From Methylopila henanensis (GTDB lineage: Bacteria > Pseudomonadota > Alphaproteobacteria > Rhizobiales > Methylopilaceae): a DNA stretch of 64,000 nucleotides. Shown here one piece after another: positions 41,771 through 50,496 of the stretch (its first letter is position 1; every line of letters begins with the position of its first letter). Position numbers and translations under genes: made by a program. The stretch is from the NCBI RefSeq assembly GCF_042681025.1, contig NZ_JBHUER010000010.1, positions 682,001 through 746,000 on the forward strand, in the 5' to 3' direction. The notes under the pieces were generated by a model, which saw nothing but the letters and a program-made list of their open reading frames with translations, did not search any database and was not told the origin of the DNA.

Positions 41771-42624
41771 CGCGCGCGCCCGCTTTCGAGCGCGTCGGCG
41801 AGGAGAGTCGCGAAGCGCGCCATGCTGGCGAGCCCGCCATAGACCCACACGGGCGGCAGGGCGACGACGTCATGAAACGCCGGCAAGGCCCGCCACAGCG
41901 CGCTTTGGGCGAGCGAAGCTGGAGGGCCGGGCGACAGCGCCACGAGTCTGGCGCCCTCAAAACGGGCCAGGCGGTCGAGCCCGAGCGTGGCGAAGCCCCA
42001 CATGTTGGTCGGGCCGGCATAGGCGTTCGTCAGTCCCATCCGCTCCAGCGCGGTCTGGAACAGCGAGCCTTGGCCGAACACGTCCGCCCTGCGATCGTCC
42101 GCGAAATTGGCGATCAGGACGGGCCGCTCGTTGCGCCCGGCGAGGCGGGCGGCCGCGCGGGCGAGCGTGGCGTCGAGACGCGCCAGCACCGCCGGCGCCT
42201 CGGCGGCCGCGCCGCAGGCGTCTGCAAGGCGAGCGAGCGCCTGAAGCGATCGATCGTAGGGACGCCGGTCGGCGTCATAGATCGCAAGCTCCAGCGTGGG
42301 CGCGATGGCCTCCAGCCGCGCCTGCGGCGGCCCGTAATGACGCAGGCGGACGATGAGGTCCGGCTTGAGGCTCGCGATGAGCGCCAGGTTCGGTTGCGAC
42401 CTGAGGCCCACGTCCGCCACCGTCGCCGGCAACTGCGGCGTCGCCACCCGCGTCCGGTAGTACGGGGCCTCGGCGACCGCAGCCGGCGTCGATCCGAGGA
42501 GGAGCGCGAGCTCCGTCAGCGCCCAGTCAAGCACCACCAGGCGCGGAGCGGCCGCGTGCGACCGCGCCGCCCCGGCCAGAGCCAGAGCGGCGCCCAGGAC
42601 GGACCGCCGCGTCCAGCGGCTCAC
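41767..42624 (-). CDS. Siderophore-binding periplasmic protein (FhuD-like), probable Tat substrate
   Basis: A 285-residue ABC binding protein: twin-arginine signal WTRRSVLGAALALAGAARSH, then the FhuD-type core RLVVLDWALTELALLLGSTP, with VADVGLRSQPNLALIASLKP and the MWGFATLGLDRLARF stretch. It carries a ferric hydroxamate from the receptor to the FhuB-like permease. GTG at 42622-42624 overlaps the receptor stop; an adjacent GTG at 42625-42627 would add one residue. Tat export, if true, means it folds before export. Confidence 0.88.
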   Translation of the reverse strand: MSRWTRRSVLGAALALAGAARSHAAAPRLVVLDWALTELALLLGSTPAAVAEAPYYRTRVATPQLPATVADVGLRSQPNLALIASLKPDLIVRLRHYGPPQARLEAIAPTLELAIYDADRRPYDRSLQALARLADACGAAAEAPAVLARLDATLARAAARLAGRNERPVLIANFADDRRADVFGQGSLFQTALERMGLTNAYAGPTNMWGFATLGLDRLARFEGARLVALSPGPPASLAQSALWRALPAFHDVVALPPVWVYGGLASMARFATLLADALESGRAR

Positions 42625-45080
42625 CACCTGTATTTCATCGTCGCGTAAACGGTGCGCCGGTCGCCGTAATAGCAGCCATAGGCGGCGAGGCAGGTCGCTA
42701 CATACTTCTTGTCCAGAAGATTGCTCGCGTTCACCTGCAGCGAAACGCCCTGGAGCCGCGCGATCTTGCGGCCGAAGTCGTAACGCAGCGAGGCGTCGAA
42801 CAGGGTCACGCCGGGGGTCTTGAACTCGTTGGCCTCGTTGCCGAAGGACGCTCCAAAATACCGCGCTCCGCCGCCGAGGCTGAGGCCCTCGGCCGCTCCT
42901 GCGCCGAAGGCGTAGTTCAGCCAGGCCGCCGCCTGATGCTTCGGCACAAAGGCCGGGCGATTGCCAACCTGGTCTACAGCGGTCGTGCGGGTGATCTCGG
43001 CGTCGGTGTAAGCGTAGGAGACAACGCCCTCGAGGCCATGGCCGAGATCCGCCTTGCCCTCGAACTCGACGCCTTTGAGCTCGATCTCGCCGGTTTGGCT
43101 ACGGAGGCCGCCGGGACCGGCAGTGACCGCATTCGTCTGCGTGAGGTGGAAGGCCGACAGGCTGACGAGGCCGGGAAATCCGTCCGGCTGGTATTTTACG
43201 CCAGCTTCAATCTGCTCGCCCTCAGATGGCTCGAACGGTTCCAGCGACGGTTTAGACGGATTACTGGACGGTTTGACGCCGGCCACAGGCAAGAACGAGG
43301 TCGAGTAGCCGATGAAGGGCGCAAAGCCGTTCTCGAACCGGTAGCTCAGCCCGATATTGCCGGTGAAGGCCTCGTCATCGCTCGTGACGGGCCGCGGGTC
43401 GCCGCTAGCAGGCCCGCTCCTGTCCGTGCTGTTCTTCGCCCAGTCGTAGCGAACGCCGGCCTGCAGCGTCCACGCGTTCCACTTGATGGTGTCTTGGACA
43501 TACAGGCCGAGCTGACGCTGAACCGTGTCGATGCGCAACACGACAGGCGGCTCCGTAACGGAAAGGCCGGAGCCGGGATCGAACGCGTCGTAGTCTCCGA
43601 CGTTTAAGGACTTCAGATCGGACTCGCGATAGCCGGCCTTCTCACGGGTGAAGTCGGCGCCGAAGAGCAGCGTGTGCTCCAGTTCGCCCGTCGAAAAACG
43701 GCCCTCGGCCTGGTTGTCGACAGTGAACATCTGCGACCGCTCGGGAAACGCCCAAGCATAGCGGGAGAGATTGGTCGGCACGCAGGACGCAGCTGAAAGG
43801 CAATAGTTCTGGACGCGCCTGGTGTGGGTGTCGACTTCGCCATAGCGGAGGTTCTGACGGAGCGTCCAGCCTTCGGTCAGCTCATGGGAGAGCTTGTAGC
43901 CCAAGAACCACTGTTCGTTGACGAAGCGATCGTAGGAGGGCTCGCCGGTGAATGTGCTCGTTGGGAGCTTGCCGTGGCCAGGATAGGGGTAAAGCGTCCC
44001 GAGCGCCGGCAGAGCCGTCGGAGCGCCGCCCCCTTTGTCGTCGACCTTCTGATAGTGCCCCAGGATCGTCAGCGTGGTGCTGTCCGTGGGCTTCCAGGTG
44101 AAGCTCGGCGCGATGAAGAGCTTGTCGTCCTCCACGTGGTCGACCTGGGTGTTCGCGTCGCGGACCAGACCGATCAGCCGGTAAAGGAACCGCCCCTCCG
44201 GGTCGAGCGGGCCGGAGACGTCGAAAGCCGCCTGCTTGCGGTCATGGCTGCCGCCGAGCAGTTCGATCTCTCCCCGCGCGGTCTCGGTCGGGGTCTTGCT
44301 GGTCATGGCAAGAAGACCACCTGGGTTGCTCTGGCCGTAGAGGCCGGACGCCGGACCTTTTAGAACCTCGACGCTTTCAAGCAGGTGCGACTCGATGCGG
44401 GCCTGGGAATAACCTTGGGCGCCGAAGGGCAGCCGCAAGCCGTCGAGGTAGCGCCTCGGCGCGAAGCCCCGGATCGTGAACCAGTCGTAGCGCGAGTCCG
44501 TGTCGCCATACTGCGAAACGACGCCCGGGGTGTAGCGCAGCGCCTGGGTGACGCTCTGCGCGCCCTGATCCTCGATCTGCTTGCGCGTGACCACGTTGAC
44601 GACGCGCGGGGTCCGGACCAGCGGCGCGCCGGACTTGGTGGCGCCAAAGCTGAAGCTCGCCGCGTAGCCCTGAGCCTGAGCGCCCTGACCCGCTCCCTCG
44701 ACCGAAATCTCCGCGAGTTCGGTCGTGTCCTCGGCCGTGAGAGCGCCCTCGCGGCGCAGTTGCACCAGCGTCACGGCGTGCGGATCGATGTTCTCGTAGG
44801 AAAGGCCGGTGCCCTTCAGGAGAACCCGCAACGCTTCCGCCGGCGGAAGGTCTCCCCGCACGCCGGATGTCTTGACGCCCCGCAGCGCCGATCCGGACGA
44901 GAGAAGCTTGCGGCCCGAAGCCTCGGCCCACTGCGTCAGCGCCGCCCCGAGGGGCCCCGCCGGAATCGCGAAGCGAACCCGATCCTCCGCCCGCCCCGGG
45001 CCGGCCGCCGCGCACAGGCTTGCGCCCGCCAGCGCAAAGGCGGCCGCACGCCGTCGCCATGTCCCCGTCCGTCCCGCCAT
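42621..45080 (-). CDS. TonB-dependent siderophore receptor with STN domain (FhuA/FoxA/FpvA class)
   Basis: Outer-membrane receptor of 819 residues: signal peptide (FALAGASLCAAAGPGRAED), STN domain from about residue 35 (FAIPAGPLGAALTQWAEASG) to about 110, then a plug with TRKQIEDQGAQSVTQALRYT and SRYDWFTIRGFAPRRYLDGL. The segment LLESVEVLKGPASGLYGQSN follows, and the barrel ends in tryptophan (TMKYRW). A two-cysteine loop (YCLSAASC) sits in an extracellular part of the barrel. The class takes ferrichrome, ferrioxamine or pyoverdine-like chelates; the FhuD/FhuB-like partners favour hydroxamates. The STN domain links it to the FecR/FecI genes upstream. Confidence 0.93.
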   Translation of the reverse strand: MAGRTGTWRRRAAAFALAGASLCAAAGPGRAEDRVRFAIPAGPLGAALTQWAEASGRKLLSSGSALRGVKTSGVRGDLPPAEALRVLLKGTGLSYENIDPHAVTLVQLRREGALTAEDTTELAEISVEGAGQGAQAQGYAASFSFGATKSGAPLVRTPRVVNVVTRKQIEDQGAQSVTQALRYTPGVVSQYGDTDSRYDWFTIRGFAPRRYLDGLRLPFGAQGYSQARIESHLLESVEVLKGPASGLYGQSNPGGLLAMTSKTPTETARGEIELLGGSHDRKQAAFDVSGPLDPEGRFLYRLIGLVRDANTQVDHVEDDKLFIAPSFTWKPTDSTTLTILGHYQKVDDKGGGAPTALPALGTLYPYPGHGKLPTSTFTGEPSYDRFVNEQWFLGYKLSHELTEGWTLRQNLRYGEVDTHTRRVQNYCLSAASCVPTNLSRYAWAFPERSQMFTVDNQAEGRFSTGELEHTLLFGADFTREKAGYRESDLKSLNVGDYDAFDPGSGLSVTEPPVVLRIDTVQRQLGLYVQDTIKWNAWTLQAGVRYDWAKNSTDRSGPASGDPRPVTSDDEAFTGNIGLSYRFENGFAPFIGYSTSFLPVAGVKPSSNPSKPSLEPFEPSEGEQIEAGVKYQPDGFPGLVSLSAFHLTQTNAVTAGPGGLRSQTGEIELKGVEFEGKADLGHGLEGVVSYAYTDAEITRTTAVDQVGNRPAFVPKHQAAAWLNYAFGAGAAEGLSLGGGARYFGASFGNEANEFKTPGVTLFDASLRYDFGRKIARLQGVSLQVNASNLLDKKYVATCLAAYGCYYGDRRTVYATMKYRW

Positions 45081-45185
45081 TTCTATCCCCGTTCGCCGTC
45101 GAGGCCGCGCGCGGCGGCCTTACCGACGAAGACGCCGGCGGACGGGACTTCGACACCGGCGGCCCCGAAAAAAGATTCCGGACGC

Positions 45186-46112
45186 TCACTGCGCCGCTGA
45201 TCGCACGATGGTCAGGAAGGGCAGCCGGGTGACGTGGACGGGAAGCGCCGCGGCGATGGCGTCCAGCAAGGCGGGGGCGTCATTGGTGGGAAAGGCGCCG
45301 GTCAGCCTCAATCGGCCGGCGTCGCCGAGCACGATGATCCGTCCCCCCACGTAGCGGCTGACTTCATGGGCGACCTGGTCCAGCGGCTGGTCGTCGAAGA
45401 CCAGAAGTCCCCTCCGCCAAGCGGTCGCCGCGCGCACGTCGACGGCGCGCGGCGCCAGGAGGCCGCCGTTTCGGATCTCCGTCTCCTCCCCCTCGCCGAG
45501 CTCGGCCTGATCGCCGGTGCGGACATCGCTCGCCCGAACCCGCCGCTCGGTGACCAGCACGCTGGTCACGTCGTAGGCGTGCTCGACCTCGAAAGCGGTG
45601 CCGAGCGCCCGCGCCTCGAGATCGCCCGCCGCGACGACGAAGGGGCGAGCGGCGTCCGGCGACACCGCCACATGGATGCGGCCCGAGTAGAGCTTCAGCC
45701 TGCGCTCGCCGGGCGTCAGATCCACGTCAAAGCTCGTCGAGGCGTCGGCCTCTACGGTGGAACCGTCCGCGAGGGAGATGGTTCGCCGTTCGCCGGCGGA
45801 CGTGCGTTCGTCCGCGAAGAAGGCTCTGGGCGGACCGAACGCTCCCACCGCGAACGCGCCGCCGAGGCCGATCGCCAGCGCCGCGAAGATCGCCACGGTT
45901 CCGCCGCCGCGCCGAGGCTTCAACGCCGGGCCGAGGCGCGCCCACAGGAGTTCGGCCCGTTCCGCCGCCGCCCGACGCTCCGCGCTCGAGGCCTTCCAGT
46001 CCTCATAGGCCTCCCAGTCCTGCGCGACGGCGGCGCCGGAATGCAGGTGGACGATGCGCTCCAGCGCCGCCTCCGTCAGGGCGTCCAGCGTGTTCTTGGC
46101 GTCGTCCGTCAT
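45186..46112 (-). CDS. FecR-family sigma regulator of the siderophore receptor
   Basis: A 308-residue inner-membrane regulator with DUF4880-like N-terminus (DWEAYEDWKASSAERRAAAE), one transmembrane helix at about 72-93 and the periplasmic FecR domain (TISLADGSTVEADASTSFDV; LEARALGTAFEVE). It relays occupancy of the STN receptor to the sigma factor encoded 67 bases upstream. The receptor gene follows about 105 bases downstream. Order sigma-fecR-receptor is the standard one, in contrast to the system at 13207-17811. Confidence 0.92.
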   Translation of the reverse strand: MTDDAKNTLDALTEAALERIVHLHSGAAVAQDWEAYEDWKASSAERRAAAERAELLWARLGPALKPRRGGGTVAIFAALAIGLGGAFAVGAFGPPRAFFADERTSAGERRTISLADGSTVEADASTSFDVDLTPGERRLKLYSGRIHVAVSPDAARPFVVAAGDLEARALGTAFEVEHAYDVTSVLVTERRVRASDVRTGDQAELGEGEETEIRNGGLLAPRAVDVRAATAWRRGLLVFDDQPLDQVAHEVSRYVGGRIIVLGDAGRLRLTGAFPTNDAPALLDAIAAALPVHVTRLPFLTIVRSAAQ

Positions 46113-46178
46113 CGCCTGCGCGCTCTCCCCGCGGTCTTCCTGTCTTTAAGACGTCCGGGGAGCAAAAGCCGACAGGGA

Positions 46179-46715
46179 TCAGCCGGCCGCAGGGTCAAGA
46201 CTTTGGAGGCAGACCTTGAGCGCCTTCATGATGTGCTTGCTGACCATGCTCGGCGAAATGGACAGCCGCGCCGCGATCTCCGCATGGGAGAGGCCCGCCA
46301 CGCGGTTCAGCAGCAGCGCCGTCCGCGTCTTGGGCGGCAGGCCGTCGAGCGCGGCCCTCAGCCGCGCGAAATCCTGCCGGGCGATGAGGCTTCGATCCGC
46401 GAGCGGCGCGGCGTCCGCCAGCGTCGCGGCCTGCTCCAGCGGCAAAGCGCGCCCCTGGCGACGCTCCCGGCGCACGAGATCGACGATCAGATTGCCGGCG
46501 ATCCGCCAGAGGAAGAACTGGGACGCGGGAGAGCCGGAGCGCTCGCCGCGCTGGCTCGCGACATAGCGGAGAAACGCTTCCTGCGTCAGATCGGCCGCCG
46601 CCTCCCGGTCGCGCAGGCGCCGGTAGGCGTAGCGCCTGAGGTCGTCGCTATAGGCGCGAAAGAGCGCGTCCATGTCGGCGGGCGCTTCCGTCCCGCCCCG
46701 AAACGAAACATTCAT
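46179..46715 (-). CDS. FecI-type ECF sigma factor for the siderophore system
   Basis: A 178-residue ECF sigma factor: region 2 LRRYAYRRLRDREAAADLTQ, continuing EAFLRYVASQ, and region 4 LPPKTRTALLLNRVAGLSHA with IAARLSISPSMVSKHIMKAL. Controlled by the adjacent FecR, it should direct RNA polymerase to the receptor promoter. Start ATG 46713-46715. It heads the iron-uptake block; upstream sequence to 46830 is AT-richer but I found no convincing Fur or Irr box. Confidence 0.93.
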   Translation of the reverse strand: MNVSFRGGTEAPADMDALFRAYSDDLRRYAYRRLRDREAAADLTQEAFLRYVASQRGERSGSPASQFFLWRIAGNLIVDLVRRERRQGRALPLEQAATLADAAPLADRSLIARQDFARLRAALDGLPPKTRTALLLNRVAGLSHAEIAARLSISPSMVSKHIMKALKVCLQSLDPAAG

Positions 46716-46946
46716 GATGCCGCCCTCAGCCGAGGGCTACATACCCAAATGACGAAAACCCTTCAAGATCAATGTTTTATATGAATTCCAAACTGCAGTG
46801 GAACATCCTCATGACTCATGTGAGGCCCTGCGCAACGCCACTGCGTCGCCGACGAGAGCGCGGCGCGTTCGACCGCCGTTTGGGCGCTGGTGAAGCGCTG
46901 ACCGATCTCAAGGTCTTCGAAGCGGCGCGCGCGACATCGCCATGGG

Positions 46947-48128
46947 TCAGGCCGCCTCGAACGCCAGCGCGATGCCCTGGCCGCCGCCGATGCAGAGCGT
47001 CACTATCCCGCGACGCAGGCCGTCGCGCTGCATCGAATGAAGCAACCGGGTCGTTAGCACGGCGCCCGTCGCGCCGATCGCATGACCGTGCGCGATCGCG
47101 CCGCCCTCGACGTTGACGACGTCCTCCGGCAGGCCGAGCTCCTTCATCACGGCGAGCGGGACCGCCGCGAAGGCCTCGTTGATCTCGATCCGGTCCACGT
47201 TGCCGATCGACCAGCCGGCGCGCTCCAGCGCCACGCGGACTGCGGGGACCGGGCCGAGGCCGAACAAGCCGGGCTCGACGCCCGCGACGCCGTAGGCGAC
47301 GAGACGGCCAAAGGCCTCAAGGCCGTTCCTGTCGGCGAAGCTGCGTTCGGCGAGCACCATCGCCGACGCGCCGCTGTTGAGGCCTGGCGCGTTGCCGGCC
47401 GTGATCGTGCCGTCCTTTCGAAATGCGGGCTTCAAGCGCGAAAGAGATTGCGCCGTGGTGTCAGGGCGCGGCGCCTCGTCGACCACGAAAACCTCCTCGC
47501 CCTTTCGCCCCTTGATGGGGACCGGCGTGATCTCCGCTTCGAAAAGAGCCGCATCGCGGGCCGCCGAGAAGCGCTGTTGCGAGCGCGCCGCCCAGTCGTC
47601 CTGCGCCTCGCGCGTAAGCTGCGCTCTCGTCACGAGGTCCTCGGTGTGCCAGCCGGAATGCTCGCCGGAGAAGGCGTCGTCGAGACCGTCGGTCAACAGG
47701 CTGTCGAGGACCTCCGCCGGGCCCATCCGGTAGCCCCATCGGCCGCCCTCCATGAGGTAAGGGGCGCGGTCCATGTTCTCCATACCGCCCGCCACCGCGG
47801 CCTCGTGCAGACCAAGCGCTAATTCCTGCGCCGCGGTGACGATCGCCTGCGCGCCGGATCCGCAGACGCGGTTGACCGTCATGGCGGGAACCTCCACGGG
47901 CAACCCGCCGCCGACCGCGGCCTGACGCGCCGGGTTCATGCGGTTGCCCGCCTGAACGACATTGCCGAGCACGACCGAGCCGACCTTCTCAGCGGCGAGC
48001 CCGGACCGCTTCAGAGCGGCGGAAACCACAATTGCGCCGAGCTCGATTGCAGGCACGCCCTTGAGTGATCCGTTGTAGGCGCCGATCGCCGTCCGGACCG
48101 GCGCGGCTATGACGATGTCCCTGGTCAC
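46947..48128 (-). CDS. Acetyl-CoA acetyltransferase (thiolase)
   Basis: A 393-residue type II thiolase that condenses or cleaves acyl-CoA. Nucleophile Cys89 is in NRVCGSGAQAI, the Asn site in INEAFA, the His in GGAIAHGHAIGATG and the second Cys in TLCIGGGQGIA. The His motif usually reads GHP; here the residue after His is alanine. GTG at 48126-48128 is chosen because GGAGG lies seven bases upstream; an ATG at 48144-48146 would put that ribosome site inside the gene. It stands alone, divergent from a TetR regulator that may control it. Confidence 0.92.
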   Translation of the reverse strand: MTRDIVIAAPVRTAIGAYNGSLKGVPAIELGAIVVSAALKRSGLAAEKVGSVVLGNVVQAGNRMNPARQAAVGGGLPVEVPAMTVNRVCGSGAQAIVTAAQELALGLHEAAVAGGMENMDRAPYLMEGGRWGYRMGPAEVLDSLLTDGLDDAFSGEHSGWHTEDLVTRAQLTREAQDDWAARSQQRFSAARDAALFEAEITPVPIKGRKGEEVFVVDEAPRPDTTAQSLSRLKPAFRKDGTITAGNAPGLNSGASAMVLAERSFADRNGLEAFGRLVAYGVAGVEPGLFGLGPVPAVRVALERAGWSIGNVDRIEINEAFAAVPLAVMKELGLPEDVVNVEGGAIAHGHAIGATGAVLTTRLLHSMQRDGLRRGIVTLCIGGGQGIALAFEAA

Positions 48129-48151
48129 GGCATGCCCTCCTCGCATATGCT

Positions 48152-48186
48152 TTGAAATGACGATCGTAACATGATATTATAATCAT
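48152..48186. promoter_or_regulatory. Overlapping divergent promoters and TetR operator candidate
   Basis: ATGAT-N6-ATCAT at 48171-48186 encloses the 8-bp palindrome ATTATAAT, giving a TATAAT box on both strands. On the plus strand TTGAAA (48152-48157) lies 17 bases before TATTAT. A second palindrome, ACGATCGT, is at 48160-48167. This spacer separates the thiolase and tetR genes. A similar ATGAT/ATCAT palindrome precedes the efflux operon at 50455. Confidence 0.55.
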
Positions 48187-48249
48187 AATTCATCAAGCGT
48201 GAATCTGCGGCGGCTGCGTCGCTGTTCGCGATGCCGAGGAGATCCGCAC

Positions 48250-48834
48250 ATGCCGCTGAGCAAGGAGCACAAGGCCGCGACGCGCGAACGGATCCTGGCG
48301 CAAGCCTCCGCGCTCTTCCGGCGCGATGGGGTCGACGGCGTCAGCGTCCCGGCCTTGATGAAGGAGGCGGGGCTGACCCATGGCGGTTTTTACGCTCACT
48401 TCCCCTCCAAGGACGCGCTGATCGCCGAGGCCGTGACGCGCTCTCTGGAAGAAAAGACCGACCATATGGTCGCGACCGCAGGCCGGTCTGAGGGGTCGCC
48501 AAGGGACCGGGCGGCGGCGGCGATCGACGAGTATGTGAGCCGGGGTCATCGCGACCATCCGGAGACCGGCTGCGCGATCGCGGCGCTGGGAGCCGAGACC
48601 TCGCGCGGCGACGCCGTAATCCAACGCGCGATGGCCGACGGCGCCCGGCAGGCCGTGGAGCGTCTCAGCGAAACGCTGGGGCTCGGCGAACACGCGAGCG
48701 ACGAGGTTCTCGCCCTCTACGCAGGCATGATCGGCGCGCTGGTGCTGGCCCGGGCCTGCCGGGAGGACAAGGAACTGTCGGACCGCATCCTGGAGGTCTG
48801 TCGCGAACGCCTGAAGAAGAGCTTCGCGGCATGA
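48250..48834 (+). CDS. TetR/AcrR-family transcriptional regulator
   Basis: A 194-residue repressor with the N-terminal helix-turn-helix (VSVPALMKEAGLTHGGFYAH, then FPSKDALIAEAV) and a variable helical ligand domain. ATG 48250 is preceded by GAGGAG; a longer in-frame start at 48199 would lie near the operator. The stop overlaps the MATE gene by ATGA, so regulator and exporter are cotranscribed. It probably represses its own operon, the divergent thiolase and perhaps the RND pump. Effector unknown; likely a toxic organic compound. Confidence 0.9.
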   Translation: MPLSKEHKAATRERILAQASALFRRDGVDGVSVPALMKEAGLTHGGFYAHFPSKDALIAEAVTRSLEEKTDHMVATAGRSEGSPRDRAAAAIDEYVSRGHRDHPETGCAIAALGAETSRGDAVIQRAMADGARQAVERLSETLGLGEHASDEVLALYAGMIGALVLARACREDKELSDRILEVCRERLKKSFAA

Positions 48835-50216
48835 GCGATCAGGCGGCCGCGGCGCCAGCCGTCACGTTCACGCTCGATCCTCGAACCCGGGCGATGCTCG
48901 ATGGGTCTATCGCGCCGCTGATCCTGCGGATGGCCTGGCCGAACCTGGTCGTGATGCTGCTTCAGGCGGCGACCGGCCTGATCGAGACCTACTGGGTCGG
49001 ACGGCTCGGGCCGGACGCGCTCGCCGGCATGGCGCTCGTGTTCCCGCCCTTCATGCTGATGCAGATTCTCTCGGTGGGAGCCATGGGAGGCGGCGTGTCG
49101 TCGGCTGTGGCGCGGGCGCTCGGCTCCGGACGACGGGACGACGCCGACCGGGTCGCGTTGCACGGCGTGGCGCTGTTCGGCGCGATCGGCGCGGCGTTCT
49201 CGCTGCTCGCGCTCGCCTTCGGACGCCCATTCTACGCCATGCTGGGCGCCGAGGGCGGCGCGCTCGAGGCGGCCGTCGCCTATTCGAACGTCGTCTTCGC
49301 CGGCAACGTGCTGCTCTGGATCATGAACGCGCTTGCGAGCGCGCTCCGCGGCACGGGCGACATGCTGGTCCCGGCGGGCGTCACGTGTTTCGGCGTTCTG
49401 TTGATCGTCCCGCTCTCGCCACTGCTGATCTACGGCTATGGACCCGTGGCCGGGCTCGGCGTGCCAGGCGGCGGACTGGCCATCGTGATCTTCAACGCGC
49501 TCGGCTGCTTCTACCTCGCCTGGCACGTGCTGTCGGGACGGAGCCTCGTCCGGCTCAAGCGCGGCCCTCTGGAATGGCGGTTCTTCGCCGACATCCTCAA
49601 GGTCGGCGCGCTCGCTTCGCTGACCTCGGTCCAGACCAACCTCATCTTCATCACGGTGACGGCCGTCGCCGGCCGCATGGCGGGCGCCGCGGCGCTTGCG
49701 GGCTACGGCACGGGGGCGCGGCTCGAATACCTGCTGATCCCGCTGTCCTTCGGCCTCGGCGCGCCGCTTGTGCCGCTCGTCGGCACGAACGTCGGCGCGG
49801 GCGACGCAGCCCGCGCCAAGCGGATCGCGTTCACGGGCGCGGCCTTCGCCTTCGTGGCCGCCGAAGCCATCGGGCTGGCGGCCGCCGCGGCGCCGGCGGC
49901 CTGGCTCGGCATCTTCGGCGCGGAGCCGGACATGATCGCGGCCGGATCGAGCTACCTGACGATCGCGGGGCCGGCCTACGGCTTCTTCGCCTTCGGGATG
50001 GCGCTCTACTTCGCGGCCCAGGGCGCGGGACGGCTGGGCAGACCGCTCGCCGTCACGCTCGGCCGGACGGCGATCGCGATCGGCGGGGCCATGCTCGCCG
50101 CGGCGCTCGGCGCGCCGTTGTGGACGGTCTTCGCGGCGGTGGCGATCGGCCTCGTGTTCTACGGCGTGGCGATGGGCGCTCTCACGGCCACCGCGGACTG
50201 GGGCCGCCGGGCCTGA
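48831..50216 (+). CDS. MATE-family efflux transporter
   Basis: Inner-membrane multidrug and toxin extrusion protein of 461 residues with 12 hydrophobic segments in two related halves (each with a WVGRLGPDALAGMAL- or GTGARLEYLLIPLSFG-like segment). It exports organic cations or drugs with sodium or protons. It overlaps the tetR stop and is therefore probably induced by the TetR ligand. Confidence 0.92.
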   Translation: MSDQAAAAPAVTFTLDPRTRAMLDGSIAPLILRMAWPNLVVMLLQAATGLIETYWVGRLGPDALAGMALVFPPFMLMQILSVGAMGGGVSSAVARALGSGRRDDADRVALHGVALFGAIGAAFSLLALAFGRPFYAMLGAEGGALEAAVAYSNVVFAGNVLLWIMNALASALRGTGDMLVPAGVTCFGVLLIVPLSPLLIYGYGPVAGLGVPGGGLAIVIFNALGCFYLAWHVLSGRSLVRLKRGPLEWRFFADILKVGALASLTSVQTNLIFITVTAVAGRMAGAAALAGYGTGARLEYLLIPLSFGLGAPLVPLVGTNVGAGDAARAKRIAFTGAAFAFVAAEAIGLAAAAAPAAWLGIFGAEPDMIAAGSSYLTIAGPAYGFFAFGMALYFAAQGAGRLGRPLAVTLGRTAIAIGGAMLAAALGAPLWTVFAAVAIGLVFYGVAMGALTATADWGRRA

Positions 50217-50428
50217 GCCGAAGCCTCCTGCTCGGGTCTCCGAACACAGAACGGACCGCAGCGAAATCGTGGAGCTCTCGACGGGCCGGAGTCGCGTGCG
50301 CAGGTCGCTGCGGCCGACCCCCGACCCGGATCCGGTGGGTCGCGAGACGTACCCGCGCCGGAGCCGGCCGCAGCAGCGAAGCCGCGCGTGGATCTCGACC
50401 CTCGGAGGGAGGCGGCCGAAGAATCCGC

Positions 50429-50468
50429 TTGCGGGCGACGCCAAGCCTTTTTATATGATGATCATCAT
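50429..50468 (+). promoter_or_regulatory. Promoter and palindromic operator of the RND efflux operon
   Basis: TTGCGG (50429-50434), 16 bases, then TTATAT (50451-50456) form a fair promoter. A perfect 14-bp palindrome, ATGATGATCATCAT (50455-50468), overlaps the -10 box and ends 28 bases before the adaptor ATG. Its arms ATGAT/ATCAT match those at 48171-48186. The remainder of 50217-50428 shows no gene. Confidence 0.6.
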
Positions 50469-50496
50469 TTGTAAAGGGACCTCGGGGACGAAGCCG

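Noticed and set aside
46716..46946. Fur or Irr box before the FecI-type sigma gene
   Set aside because: The region is AT-richer than its surroundings, but no inverted repeat matches the known consensus well enough.
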